From assembly GCA_945909635.1 (NCBI GenBank), contig OX246690.1, positions 2,666,001 through 2,730,000 of the forward strand: 64,000 nt of DNA, read 5' to 3'. Both the position numbers and the translations under genes were made by a program. Positions 25,476 through 34,466 of this stretch are shown in pieces. Position 1 is the first letter of the stretch. Every line of letters starts with the position of its first letter. The notes beneath the pieces were generated by a model. The model worked only from the letters and a program-made list of their open reading frames with translations, was not told the DNA's origin and did not search any database. The stretch comes from Clostridioides difficile_A. GTDB lineage: Bacteria > Bacillota > Clostridia > Peptostreptococcales > Peptostreptococcaceae.

Positions 25476-26546
25476 TTAATTTTCACTATAAATTCTAGCT
25501 TCTTCTTCTCCATTTAATACTCTTAAAGTTCCAAAAGCAAGTGATTCTAACTCATTTTCTCCTGCCATAATTTCTACTGGTGCAATAAATTCAACTTTCT
25601 TTTTAACCATTGAAGTAAACATTTCAGAATATGCAATTCCACCTGTTATAATTATAGCATCTACTTTTCCATCCACTACAGTTGCTAATTCTCCAATACC
25701 TTTTGCCAATTGATAAGCCATTGCTTCATAAATAATTTTTGCTTCTTTATTTCCTTCTGCTATCATCTTCTCAACTTCTCTAGCATCTACAGTGTTTAGA
25801 TATGAAACGATACCACCTTTACCTCTTATCTTTTTAGTCATTTCTCTTTCTGAGTACTTTCCTGAATAACAAGCTGCCACTAATTTTGTAGCAGGTACTC
25901 TTCCTGACCTTTCTGGAGAAAATGGCCCTTCATCATCAGATAACATATCAACCATTCTTCCATTTTCATGAAGATAAATACTTACTCCTCCACCAATATG
26001 AGCTACTATTAGATTTAAACTCTTATAATCTTTCCCATTATCTTTAGCATATTTTAAAGCCATAGCTCTAGTATTTAATGCATGCCCTGTACTTGCTCTA
26101 TCCATTCCACAAAGTCCAGATACTCTGGCTACATCTATAAGCTCATCTACTGCAACAGAATCATAAATATATGAGTTTATTCCAAGTGGCTCTGATATTG
26201 CGTGTGCCACAACAGCTCCTAAATTTGAAGCATGTTCAAGCACTGGTCTATGTCTAAGTACATCAATCATTTCTTCATTTACTAAATATGCTCCTGATTT
26301 TACTGGTGGTAAAACCCCACCTCTTCCTACTATTGCACTAAGAGATTTCAAATCTATATTATTTTCTTCAAGAATATTCAAAACAGCTTCTTTACGCATT
26401 TCAAATTGGTCTTGTATTGTATTATATTTTGCAATCTCTTGAGCTGGATGGTCTATTGTCTTCACAAGAATTTGTTCTTCTCCATCATATACTGCTATTT
26501 TTGTAGAAGTAGAACCTGGATTTATGGCTAATATTCTGTAAGTCAT
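25476..26546 (-). CDS. buk: Butyrate kinase (or related branched/aryl acid kinase)
   Basis: Acetokinase-family enzyme of 356 residues that makes ATP from an acyl phosphate. Family motifs are AINPGSTSTKIAVYD at the N-terminus, GGVLPPVKSGAYLVN, and IVAHIGGGVSIYLHENGRMVD (quoted in part). It is the last gene of an operon with iorB, iorA and an aminotransferase, all on the minus strand with short gaps. No phosphotransbutyrylase gene is present. In this context the substrate may be isobutyryl-, isovaleryl- or aryl-acetyl phosphate rather than butyryl phosphate (inference). Confidence 0.9.
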   Translation of the reverse strand: MTYRILAINPGSTSTKIAVYDGEEQILVKTIDHPAQEIAKYNTIQDQFEMRKEAVLNILEENNIDLKSLSAIVGRGGVLPPVKSGAYLVNEEMIDVLRHRPVLEHASNLGAVVAHAISEPLGINSYIYDSVAVDELIDVARVSGLCGMDRASTGHALNTRAMALKYAKDNGKDYKSLNLIVAHIGGGVSIYLHENGRMVDMLSDDEGPFSPERSGRVPATKLVAACYSGKYSEREMTKKIRGKGGIVSYLNTVDAREVEKMIAEGNKEAKIIYEAMAYQLAKGIGELATVVDGKVDAIIITGGIAYSEMFTSMVKKKVEFIAPVEIMAGENELESLAFGTLRVLNGEEEARIYSEN

Positions 26547-26598
26547 AATTTTCTTCCTTTCACCTTAATTTCTATAGTTTATTTATATATATTATAAA

Positions 26599-27174
26599 CT
26601 ATTTGTTAACCATTTCCATACCTTCATGGAAAGCTTTTATATTTAATTCAACAAATTTTGGTTTAACATTTTCACTTATAATTTTTTCCCAATCGATAGA
26701 CTCTAATTCCATAGATTTAACTAGACAACCTAATAAAATAACATTCATTATTTTTGAATTTCCTAGTTCTTCAGCTTTATCAGCAGCGTTTATAACTTTT
26801 GCATTTAATCTATTTAGTTCTTCATCTATATCACCTTCTAGATATTCAGCTCCTCCGATTAAGACAGTCATAGAATCTATTCTATAATTGTTTACTAAAG
26901 CTTTTCCTTCTGGTTTTAAATAATTAAACCATCTTAAAGCTTCCATTTTTTCAAAAGATACTAATATGTCTGCTCCACCAATTTCTATAACTGGAGAATG
27001 CACACAATCTCCATATCTAACTTGTGAGGAAACAGAACCTCCTCTTTGACTCATTCCATGTATTTCACTCATTTTTACATCGTATCCAGCTTCCATCAAT
27101 CCCATAGTTAATAATTTACTAGCAAGTATAGTTCCTTGACCTCCTACACCTACCAAAAGTATACTCTTAGTCAT
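26599..27174 (-). CDS. iorB: Indolepyruvate ferredoxin oxidoreductase, beta (gamma-domain) subunit
   Basis: Small subunit of 191 residues of indolepyruvate:ferredoxin oxidoreductase, which oxidatively decarboxylates aryl pyruvates to aryl-acetyl-CoA. It is a typical POR gamma domain: SILLVGVGGQGTILASKLL at the N-terminus, then HGMSQRGGSVSSQVRYG and ILVSFEKMEALRWFNYL. It starts one base after the iorA stop (TAATATG), showing tight translational coupling. Confidence 0.95.
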   Translation of the reverse strand: MTKSILLVGVGGQGTILASKLLTMGLMEAGYDVKMSEIHGMSQRGGSVSSQVRYGDCVHSPVIEIGGADILVSFEKMEALRWFNYLKPEGKALVNNYRIDSMTVLIGGAEYLEGDIDEELNRLNAKVINAADKAEELGNSKIMNVILLGCLVKSMELESIDWEKIISENVKPKFVELNIKAFHEGMEMVNK

Positions 27175-27175
27175 A

Positions 27176-28963
27176 TTATTTTTCCTCCTTAACTATTGCT
27201 TGTTTTGGACAAACTTGTGAACATACTCCACATCCTACACACTGATTTCTATCTATATTTGATAATTTATTTTCTTTATCAAATGATAGGGCTGGACATC
27301 CAGTTTTCAAACATAATTTACATCCAATACACTTATCATGGTCAACTTTACACTTAGTCTTAAATGGGTTATTAAATTCTTCTATATCTTCTTTAGAGAA
27401 TTTTTTAAGTACACATGGCCATCTTGTAATTATTACTGATGGTTCATCTTCTATAGCTAAGGCCCAATCTAATGCTTCATTTACTTCTTTTAGATTGTTA
27501 GGGTCTATAACTCTTACATGTTCTATTCCACAAGCTTTAACTAATCCTTCTATATCAACATCTTTAGTTTTAGCACCTTGTAAAGTATATCCTGAACCTG
27601 GGTTTTCTTGGTGACCTGTCATTCCAGTTATTCTATTGTCTAATATAACTGATATAGAATTTCCTCTATTGTAAACTACGTCTAAAAGACCATTTATTCC
27701 TGTATGGAAGAAAGTTGAGTCTCCAAGTACACCTACTAATCTTTTTTCATTTCCTTCTTTCATATTAAGAACTTTTTGAGCTCCATGTGCAGTTCCAAAA
27801 GCAGAACCCATACAAACAACATAATCTATTCCATTATATGGAGGAGCAAATCCAAGAGTATAACATCCTATATCTCCACCAACTATTAAATTTTTTCTCT
27901 TTCCAAGTTCATAGAAGAATCCTCTATGTGGACATCCTGCACAGAAACTTGGTGGTCTTGGTGTTACTAATTCAGATTTGTATTCTATAGTATCATTTGT
28001 TTTTCCAAATATAGCTTTTCTTAAAACATCTGGTGTCATTTCACCATATGGAGGCATTACATCTTTTCCAATACAGTCTATTCCATATGCTTTTATTTGT
28101 TCTTCTATAAATGGGTCATTTTCTTCTATTACATATATTTTGTCAACTTTATCTGCAAATTCTTTTATTTTTTCATAAGGTAATGGATTTGTAAATCCTA
28201 ACTTCATATATGATGCATTTTCTCCAAATACTTCTTTAGCAAAATTGCAACACATACCTGAAGCTATAACACCTATTTTTGTATCATTTATTTCATAATA
28301 GTTCAAGTCAGTTTCATTTGAGAATTTTTTAAGAATTTCCATTCTTTCCTCAACAACACCCCTTCTTATTTGAGCGTTTGCTGGAACTGTTACCATTTTT
28401 TTAGCATTTTTAGTGTATTCTTTAATTTCAACTTCTTCTCTATCATAGCATTCCACTAAACCTTTTGAATGACAGAGTCTTGTTGTAACTCTATATAAAA
28501 CTGGTGTATCGTATTTTTCACTAACTTCAAACGCTTCTTTTATCATATCTTTAGCTTCTTGGCTAGTTGATGGTTCAAATAAAGGTATCTTTGCAAATTT
28601 TGCATACATCCTATTGTCTTGCTCATTTTGAGATGAATGCATTCCCGGTTCATCTGCTGTAATAAGTACCATACCACCATTTACGCCTGTATATGCATAA
28701 GTAAATATTGGGTCAGCTGCAACATTCACACCAACATGTTTCATAGAAGCCATAGTTCTTGCTCCTGCAATTGAACCCCCTATAGCAGCCTCAAGTGCTA
28801 CCTTTTCGTTTGGAGCCCATTCTGCAACTATTGCATCTTTATATGTTGCTATATTTTCTAATATTTCTGTACTTGGAGTACCTGGATATGCGGATGCATA
28901 TTTAACACCAGCCTCATAGGCTCCACGTGCAATTGCTTCATTACCTGTCATCAATTGTTTCAT
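27176..28963 (-). CDS. iorA: Indolepyruvate ferredoxin oxidoreductase, alpha subunit
   Basis: Large thiamine-diphosphate subunit of 595 residues. Domain order: pyrimidine-binding domain (MTGNEAIARGAYEAGV... YPGTPSTEI), a middle domain, TPP-binding domain with GGDIGCYTLGFAPPY and GDSTFFHTGINGLLDVVYN (in part), and two C-terminal [4Fe-4S] motifs, CIGCKLCLKTGCP and CVGCGVCSQVCP. I start at ATG 28963 after GGAGGG; the frame is open 14 codons further without a ribosome site. It lies between the aminotransferase (60-bp gap) and iorB. Confidence 0.96.
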   Translation of the reverse strand: MKQLMTGNEAIARGAYEAGVKYASAYPGTPSTEILENIATYKDAIVAEWAPNEKVALEAAIGGSIAGARTMASMKHVGVNVAADPIFTYAYTGVNGGMVLITADEPGMHSSQNEQDNRMYAKFAKIPLFEPSTSQEAKDMIKEAFEVSEKYDTPVLYRVTTRLCHSKGLVECYDREEVEIKEYTKNAKKMVTVPANAQIRRGVVEERMEILKKFSNETDLNYYEINDTKIGVIASGMCCNFAKEVFGENASYMKLGFTNPLPYEKIKEFADKVDKIYVIEENDPFIEEQIKAYGIDCIGKDVMPPYGEMTPDVLRKAIFGKTNDTIEYKSELVTPRPPSFCAGCPHRGFFYELGKRKNLIVGGDIGCYTLGFAPPYNGIDYVVCMGSAFGTAHGAQKVLNMKEGNEKRLVGVLGDSTFFHTGINGLLDVVYNRGNSISVILDNRITGMTGHQENPGSGYTLQGAKTKDVDIEGLVKACGIEHVRVIDPNNLKEVNEALDWALAIEDEPSVIITRWPCVLKKFSKEDIEEFNNPFKTKCKVDHDKCIGCKLCLKTGCPALSFDKENKLSNIDRNQCVGCGVCSQVCPKQAIVKEEK

Positions 28964-29023
28964 ATAAAATTCCCTCCATCTACAATTATTAAATTCATAG
29001 TCCACCCAATTTGTTCAATGAAA

Positions 29024-30283
29024 TTAATTATTTATTTTTACTTCTAAACTTTCAAGTGCTTCTTTTATAATACTTGGTGCTTTCTTACATTTTTCTTCTG
29101 AAACTGCACAAACTGCAAATCTTAATCCCATTTTTAATGGAACTGCAAATAGATTATGTTTAGTCAATTCTTCACATACTTCTTTTGGATTATCACATGG
29201 TATACTTACAAAGAATCCTGCTATATATGGAAGAATTTCTAAGCCTACTCTTTCAGCTTCTTTTACAAATACATCTGCTCTTCTAGTTAGCATTTTTTTG
29301 TATATGTCTTTTTCATCTTCATATTCTTTAAATTTTTTAGGGTCATTTACAATGTTAGATAATACTGCCATAGCGCTTCTATTACAATTTGACCAGTTTG
29401 CTCTACATGAATGAACACATGAATAATGGAACTCTTCAGCTACCTCTTCACTTGAAGATATACAAATTATAGCTCCCATTCTCATACCATAAGCTGTAAA
29501 TCCTTTTGACATACTGAATCCAACTAATACGAGAACGTTTTCAGGTAGATTTGAAAATTTCTTAAAAAACTTTCTACATACATCATCATCACCTGCAAAG
29601 TCAATATATGCTGAATCTACGAAAAATATTATCTTTTTATCTTTATCTTCTGCAATTTCTTTTGATAAATCTAATATTTTATCCCATTCATCATCTGCAA
29701 CACTATATCCAGTTGGATTGTGAGCTGGTGTATTTATAATTGTAAAAACTCTATCTTGTTTTTGTGCTATATTTACAAAATTTTCTTTGAATGACTCAAA
29801 ATTAAATCTTCTATTTTCATCAAACAATTGGTAGTTTACTACTTTTCTATTGGCTTCCTCAGCTATACTTACATATGGACTCCAAAACCAATCAGATGTT
29901 AAAACCTCATCACCTTCATTAGTATAATTCCATACAGCCAATTTTATTGCACCACTTCCTCCTGGTGAAGCTAATACTCTTATATGTCCTTCTGGTAAGT
30001 AATCTCTGAAAAATACTTTTTTAACTGCTTCTAAGTAATCTGGCTGACCTTCAAGGGCCGCATATGCACCTATTTCACAGTTATCTAATGCCTTATATTC
30101 TTCATATACAGTTTTCATTGTTATTAATTTTCCTGAATCATCCATTAGAGCGCCTATTGTTGCATTTATTACATTATCCATGCCTAAAGCCTTCTCTGCT
30201 GCTTGAGCTCTACCAGATATGCTAAATATAACATCATTTTCTTTTGGCCACATCGCATGCTTACCAACCATACTTTGACTCAT
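29024..30283 (-). CDS. PLP-dependent class I/II aminotransferase
   Basis: Aminotransferase of 419 residues. The PLP-binding Lys is in SMSKGFTAYGMRMG. Other fold-type-I features are YAALEGQPDYLEAV, NTPAHNPTGYS and FFVDSAYIDFAGD. It probably converts aromatic or branched-chain amino acids to 2-oxo acids for IorAB, since it is the first gene of the same transcript. The start ATG at 30283 follows GGGGTGATGGT. The leader carries a sigma-54 promoter, about 42 bp upstream. Exact substrate unknown. Confidence 0.92.
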   Translation of the reverse strand: MSQSMVGKHAMWPKENDVIFSISGRAQAAEKALGMDNVINATIGALMDDSGKLITMKTVYEEYKALDNCEIGAYAALEGQPDYLEAVKKVFFRDYLPEGHIRVLASPGGSGAIKLAVWNYTNEGDEVLTSDWFWSPYVSIAEEANRKVVNYQLFDENRRFNFESFKENFVNIAQKQDRVFTIINTPAHNPTGYSVADDEWDKILDLSKEIAEDKDKKIIFFVDSAYIDFAGDDDVCRKFFKKFSNLPENVLVLVGFSMSKGFTAYGMRMGAIICISSSEEVAEEFHYSCVHSCRANWSNCNRSAMAVLSNIVNDPKKFKEYEDEKDIYKKMLTRRADVFVKEAERVGLEILPYIAGFFVSIPCDNPKEVCEELTKHNLFAVPLKMGLRFAVCAVSEEKCKKAPSIIKEALESLEVKINN

Positions 30284-30324
30284 ACCATCACCCCTAAAAT
30301 TGTATTTACTCTCACATTATATAT

Positions 30325-30343
30325 TAAGCAATTAGCATGCCAA
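30325..30343 (-). promoter_or_regulatory. Sigma-54 (-24/-12) promoter of the aminotransferase-iorAB-buk operon
   Basis: On the minus strand TTGGCATGCTAATTGCTT matches the sigma-54 consensus YTGGCACGRNNNTTGCW, with GG and GC exactly 10 bases apart. It sits 42 bp before the aminotransferase start, and the adjacent upstream gene encodes a sigma-54 activator. This is the only promoter-like signal I find in the gap. Confidence 0.88.
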
Positions 30344-30464
30344 CAAATTTTACTTTATGTAAAACTACTTTTGTTTAGAATTCTGATTTTTTTCATTATT
30401 AAATTAAGTATTTTAGTTATTTTTCTTAGAAATATATATACTTGTCTAAAAAAACAAAAAATTA

Positions 30465-30525
30465 CAAAAAAGTAATGTTAATTTTTTTTAACACTTGTTT
30501 TAAAAAATTAACATTACTTTCAAAA
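30465..30525 (-). terminator. Terminator after the sigma-54 activator gene
   Basis: Perfect 17-bp inverted repeat (30471-30487 with 30502-30518) with a 14-nt loop and a T-run on the minus strand. It lies 21 bp after the activator stop. As a long dyad about 130 bp upstream of the sigma-54 promoter it could also serve as an activator-binding site. Confidence 0.75.
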
Positions 30526-30545
30526 TATTTTATATGTATTTGTAT

Positions 30546-32537
30546 TTATATATTTTTGTTATACTTTTTCCATAAAGATGTACGACTTATTCCAAGAACT
30601 TGTGCCACTTCATTTTTAGAGAGTCCTTGAGCAAAAAGCATGTTTATTATTTTTTCTTCAACATACTTATTTACCTCTTTTATGTCTATACACACCTTAC
30701 CATCGTTTATCTTACTTATATCTACAACTTCATCTTGAACTTCTACACTGGCTGTCGTTTCAGAATTAAATTTGTCTATTTCAGAACTAGGTGCTACCTT
30801 TTGAGTTTTAAAATCTCGTTCTTTTCTCAATTTAATTTTTCCTGTTACAACATATTTCTGGGCTATTGTTTTTAATTCTCTAACATTTCCAGGCCAACTG
30901 TAATTATACAGTTTATCAATTTCATCTTTAGTTAAAACAAAATTTTCATCTATGCTATTTATTCCATTAAGACCATCGTCCTTTAATACTTCATTTACAA
31001 AGTTATTAAATAGTGGTATTATATCCTCTCTTCTATCTCTTAGAGGAGGAATATTTATCTCCAAACTACTTAATCTATAAAACAAGTCAGCTCTAAATGT
31101 TCCCATAACTATTTTTTCAGTTAATGATTCATTTGTTGCTGCTATGATTCTTATATCTAAAGGTATTATATAGTCAGAACCAATTCTCATTATTTGGCGT
31201 TCTTCTATTACTCTTAATAGTTTTGTCTGAATATTAAAAGATAAACTATTTATTTCATCTAAAAAAAGTGTTCCTCCATGTGCAAGCTCAAATAGACCTC
31301 TTTTTCCACCTTTTCTGGCACCGGTAAATGCACCTTCTTCATATCCAAAAAGTTCACTTTCAAGCAAATTCTCTGCTATAGTAGCACAGTTTATTGCAAC
31401 GAAAGGTCTGTCTTTCCTTCTACTTATATTATGTATACTATGAGCTATAATTTCTTTACCAGACCCACTTTCTCCATATAGTAGAGTTGTATAATCACTT
31501 TTTCCAATTTTTTTAGCTTCTTCAATAAATTCTTTAGTTAATTTATCTTTAAATAAAAAATCATCAAAAGTATATCTAGCATAAAGACCTTTTTGATTTA
31601 AATCAAATCTTATTTTTCTTTCTAAGTTTTGTAGTTTAGTTATATCTTGTATTATTCCCAAAACTCCATAAGTGCTATTATCTACTTTTATTAATGTAGT
31701 TCTAGTATTAACAATTAAATTATTTATATTTCTTATCTTTCTATCTTCTACATCATTTTTTTCATGTAAACAGTCTAACATCCACTCCATTTTTGGGAAT
31801 ACATCTAATATATATTTATTGAGTGCACATCTTCTTTCTACTTTAAGCATGTTTTTTGCACTTTCATTGTACAAAATTATACTACCATTACTATCTATCG
31901 CGATTACTCCATCTTTTATACCATCAAGTATATTTCTTAAAACTTCATTATTAAATTTTTCTTCACCTAATGTATCTAATAATTTCTTACAATACTCAAC
32001 AGCTTCTCTTATAGATTCATCACTAGCAGTTGCAAATACACTATCAATGCCATATTGTCTTGCAAAAGAACAAGCTAGACCTCCACCTACTATTACAACT
32101 TCGTCTTTTTGGTCTATATATTTTACGACTTTACTTCTTATCTCATATTTAGATTCAAACCATTCCTCAGTTATCTCAGTACTTATTACATTTCTCCAGC
32201 CAACATAATCAAAAGAAACTTCATTATCTCCAAGAATCAATACCACTTTTTTAGAATATCTCTTTGCTATTTCTATTGCTCTTAAGAGGTCAGTCGATTT
32301 CATATTCATAGGTATAACAGGTACACTTACTGTATCTATTACTAAACTATAACCTCCACCTCTACCAATTATAGCTTGAGCACCTTTTTCAACAAGTATA
32401 CGTCCTTGATTTTCCATTAAGTCTAAATTGAGTATGTCAATTATTATAGTTCCATTTTCTACATCTTCTTTATATAATTCTTCTATTCTTTCTTTTAATT
32501 CAATATCAGAGGCTATAATTCCTATTTTTTTTCGCAA
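30546..32537 (-). CDS. Sigma-54-dependent activator, PrpR-N / PAS / AAA+ / Fis-HTH
   Basis: Enhancer-binding protein of about 663 residues. The N-terminal PrpR-type sensor domain (residues 1-180) contains the IIGRGGGYSLVID motif. A PAS domain follows (about 200-310, AIDSNGSIILYNESAKNML). The AAA+ domain has Walker A GESGSGKE and the sigma-54 contact loop GAFTGA. A Fis-type helix-turn-helix ends the protein (LSKNEVAQVLGISRTSLWKKY, in part). The start is ambiguous: GAGGTG precedes TTG codons at 32540 and 32537, and a GTG at 32546 overlaps the ribosome site. It most likely activates the neighbouring aminotransferase-iorAB-buk operon. The PrpR-N ligand may be a 2-oxo or organic acid (inference). 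Confidence 0.93.
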   Translation of the reverse strand: MRKKIGIIASDIELKERIEELYKEDVENGTIIIDILNLDLMENQGRILVEKGAQAIIGRGGGYSLVIDTVSVPVIPMNMKSTDLLRAIEIAKRYSKKVVLILGDNEVSFDYVGWRNVISTEITEEWFESKYEIRSKVVKYIDQKDEVVIVGGGLACSFARQYGIDSVFATASDESIREAVEYCKKLLDTLGEEKFNNEVLRNILDGIKDGVIAIDSNGSIILYNESAKNMLKVERRCALNKYILDVFPKMEWMLDCLHEKNDVEDRKIRNINNLIVNTRTTLIKVDNSTYGVLGIIQDITKLQNLERKIRFDLNQKGLYARYTFDDFLFKDKLTKEFIEEAKKIGKSDYTTLLYGESGSGKEIIAHSIHNISRRKDRPFVAINCATIAENLLESELFGYEEGAFTGARKGGKRGLFELAHGGTLFLDEINSLSFNIQTKLLRVIEERQIMRIGSDYIIPLDIRIIAATNESLTEKIVMGTFRADLFYRLSSLEINIPPLRDRREDIIPLFNNFVNEVLKDDGLNGINSIDENFVLTKDEIDKLYNYSWPGNVRELKTIAQKYVVTGKIKLRKERDFKTQKVAPSSEIDKFNSETTASVEVQDEVVDISKINDGKVCIDIKEVNKYVEEKIINMLFAQGLSKNEVAQVLGISRTSLWKKYNKNI

Positions 32538-32553
32538 CAAAATCACCTCAATT

Positions 32554-34440
32554 TTAAATTATAATGTATTGATTTCTACCTGCTTTTTTTGATTTATATA
32601 GGTTCTTATCTGCATCTTCAATTAATACTTCAGCATCTTTTCTGCTACGACACCTTTTTATACTTACTCCAGCACTTATAGTTATATAGTTTTTTACTTT
32701 AGAATACATATGTTCAATACCTTCAAATTCTAGAAGTTTAAAAACTCTTTTAATATATAATTCTATATTATCAATTTCTTCAATATCTACTGATTTTATA
32801 GAATCTACTAATATTAAAATTTCTTCGCCTCCGTATCTAATTATGTGTTCAGTAATGTCTATAAATACATTTCTTATAATATCAGTTACCTTTGTTATAA
32901 CTTTATCTCCTGCTAGATGACCATAGTTATCATTATAACTCTTAAAATAATCTATATCTACCAATATCGCTACCATATTTTTTTCTCTAGTTCCATTAAA
33001 TGAATCTAATTGTTCTTCTAAATATCTTCTATTATATAATTGAGTAAGTCCATCTTTTAATATATCATTTTCTAATTTTTTATTATTATCTACGAGTGCT
33101 TTTAAACTTTCTTGTTTTCTCCTAAGTTCATATTGTTTATGAATTCCTTGAGATGTTTTATAGGAATTATTTTTTTCCCATTTATCAGAATACCAATCCA
33201 TACTTTTATAGTATTCTATCGCTAGTTTAAAATCCTTTTTTAGTTCATATCCATTTGCTATTAGACCATAAAATATAGACATTTTCTTAGGATTTAATGA
33301 ACTTTTTTTAACCAAGTTTAAGCCTTTTAGATAACAGCTTATACCTTCATCTATATTACCAAATTTTATATATAAATCTCCATACAATTTATATATATAG
33401 TCTAGCTTAGAATTATATATAAAAACATCTCCAAAACTTTTATATATGTTTTTTGATAAAATCAAATAGGCATTTACCTTTTCAAAATTATAATCACTTT
33501 TCTTTAACTCAATTTCAGCTGAATATAAAAATATAAATGAGTATAAATAATCCTTATACACACCTTCAACAGCTTTCATCAACTTTATAGCTTTTACTAG
33601 AACATCTTCTGCTTCTTTATTCATATCTTCCTTTAAATAGGCCCATATAAGGTCTATTTTTATGGCTACTCTTTCAGTTAGTGATATTGAATTATTATTG
33701 TGTGCAACATCTAGCACATTTTTTATGTATTTTATGGCTTCTATATTATTTCCACTTTCTAAATAACACAAGCTTATTATACATTTACAAAAAGCTTCTA
33801 TAGAATACAAGTTATTTTCTTGAGCCAACCTTAGGCATTCAATTAGATACTCCATACTCTTTATAAAGTTATTAAACAAATAAAGATAAACTCTTCCAAA
33901 TATATAATTTGCTCTACTTACAAGGACTTTATTTTTTAAATTTTTAAAAAAAGATACTTCCTCTACTAAAGATATTACATCCGTTTTAGTCTTATATAAT
34001 GCACTTATTTCTACACATAAACTCATATTAAACAAGACTAATAGCTCATTTAAGTGGTTTTGTTTTATGCTTTTTTTTGCTAAAAAATAAAAGTTATTTG
34101 CCTTATCATATTTTCTTATAGAAATAGCTGATAGTGTAAGATAAATATAAATCTTAGATATTATCTCTGCATTCTCTTTTGAGGGCAATTTTTTAATGTC
34201 TTTTAATGAATCCAGTAGATATTTGTATGATGCTTCTCTATCTTTTTTTATATAGTTTATGAGACTAATTAAATATAAAACATAAACTCTATTCTTAACT
34301 TCTATTTTTGTATTTAAAAGTTCTTTGTGATAATCCAAGATGTAGTTTAAATCTGTCAAATTCAGATAGAATTTAGTCAACATATCATATTCTATCTTTT
34401 TTATATTTCTCTTTAAATCTTCTATTGAACACCCTTTCAA
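32554..34440 (-). CDS. TPR-repeat diguanylate cyclase (GGDEF), first of tandem pair by position
   Basis: Soluble protein of about 628 residues. Residues 1-430 are helical tetratricopeptide-like repeats (SKIYIYLTL, FCKCIISLCYLESGNNIEA, YKLYGDLYIKFGNIDEG). A short coiled coil leads to a C-terminal GGDEF domain with DIDYFKSYNDNYGHLAGD and active-site RYGGEEILIL. GGEE is catalytically competent, although the usual Phe is Ile. No RxxD inhibitory site is seen. It probably makes c-di-GMP in response to a partner bound by the repeats. It ends 7-16 bp before the sigma-54 activator, suggesting one transcript. The start is either TTG 34440 after GGTGAT or GTG/TTG at 34449/34452. Confidence 0.88.
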   Translation of the reverse strand: MKGCSIEDLKRNIKKIEYDMLTKFYLNLTDLNYILDYHKELLNTKIEVKNRVYVLYLISLINYIKKDREASYKYLLDSLKDIKKLPSKENAEIISKIYIYLTLSAISIRKYDKANNFYFLAKKSIKQNHLNELLVLFNMSLCVEISALYKTKTDVISLVEEVSFFKNLKNKVLVSRANYIFGRVYLYLFNNFIKSMEYLIECLRLAQENNLYSIEAFCKCIISLCYLESGNNIEAIKYIKNVLDVAHNNNSISLTERVAIKIDLIWAYLKEDMNKEAEDVLVKAIKLMKAVEGVYKDYLYSFIFLYSAEIELKKSDYNFEKVNAYLILSKNIYKSFGDVFIYNSKLDYIYKLYGDLYIKFGNIDEGISCYLKGLNLVKKSSLNPKKMSIFYGLIANGYELKKDFKLAIEYYKSMDWYSDKWEKNNSYKTSQGIHKQYELRRKQESLKALVDNNKKLENDILKDGLTQLYNRRYLEEQLDSFNGTREKNMVAILVDIDYFKSYNDNYGHLAGDKVITKVTDIIRNVFIDITEHIIRYGGEEILILVDSIKSVDIEEIDNIELYIKRVFKLLEFEGIEHMYSKVKNYITISAGVSIKRCRSRKDAEVLIEDADKNLYKSKKAGRNQYIII

Positions 34441-34466
34441 ATGAATCACCAATCCTATTTAAATAG

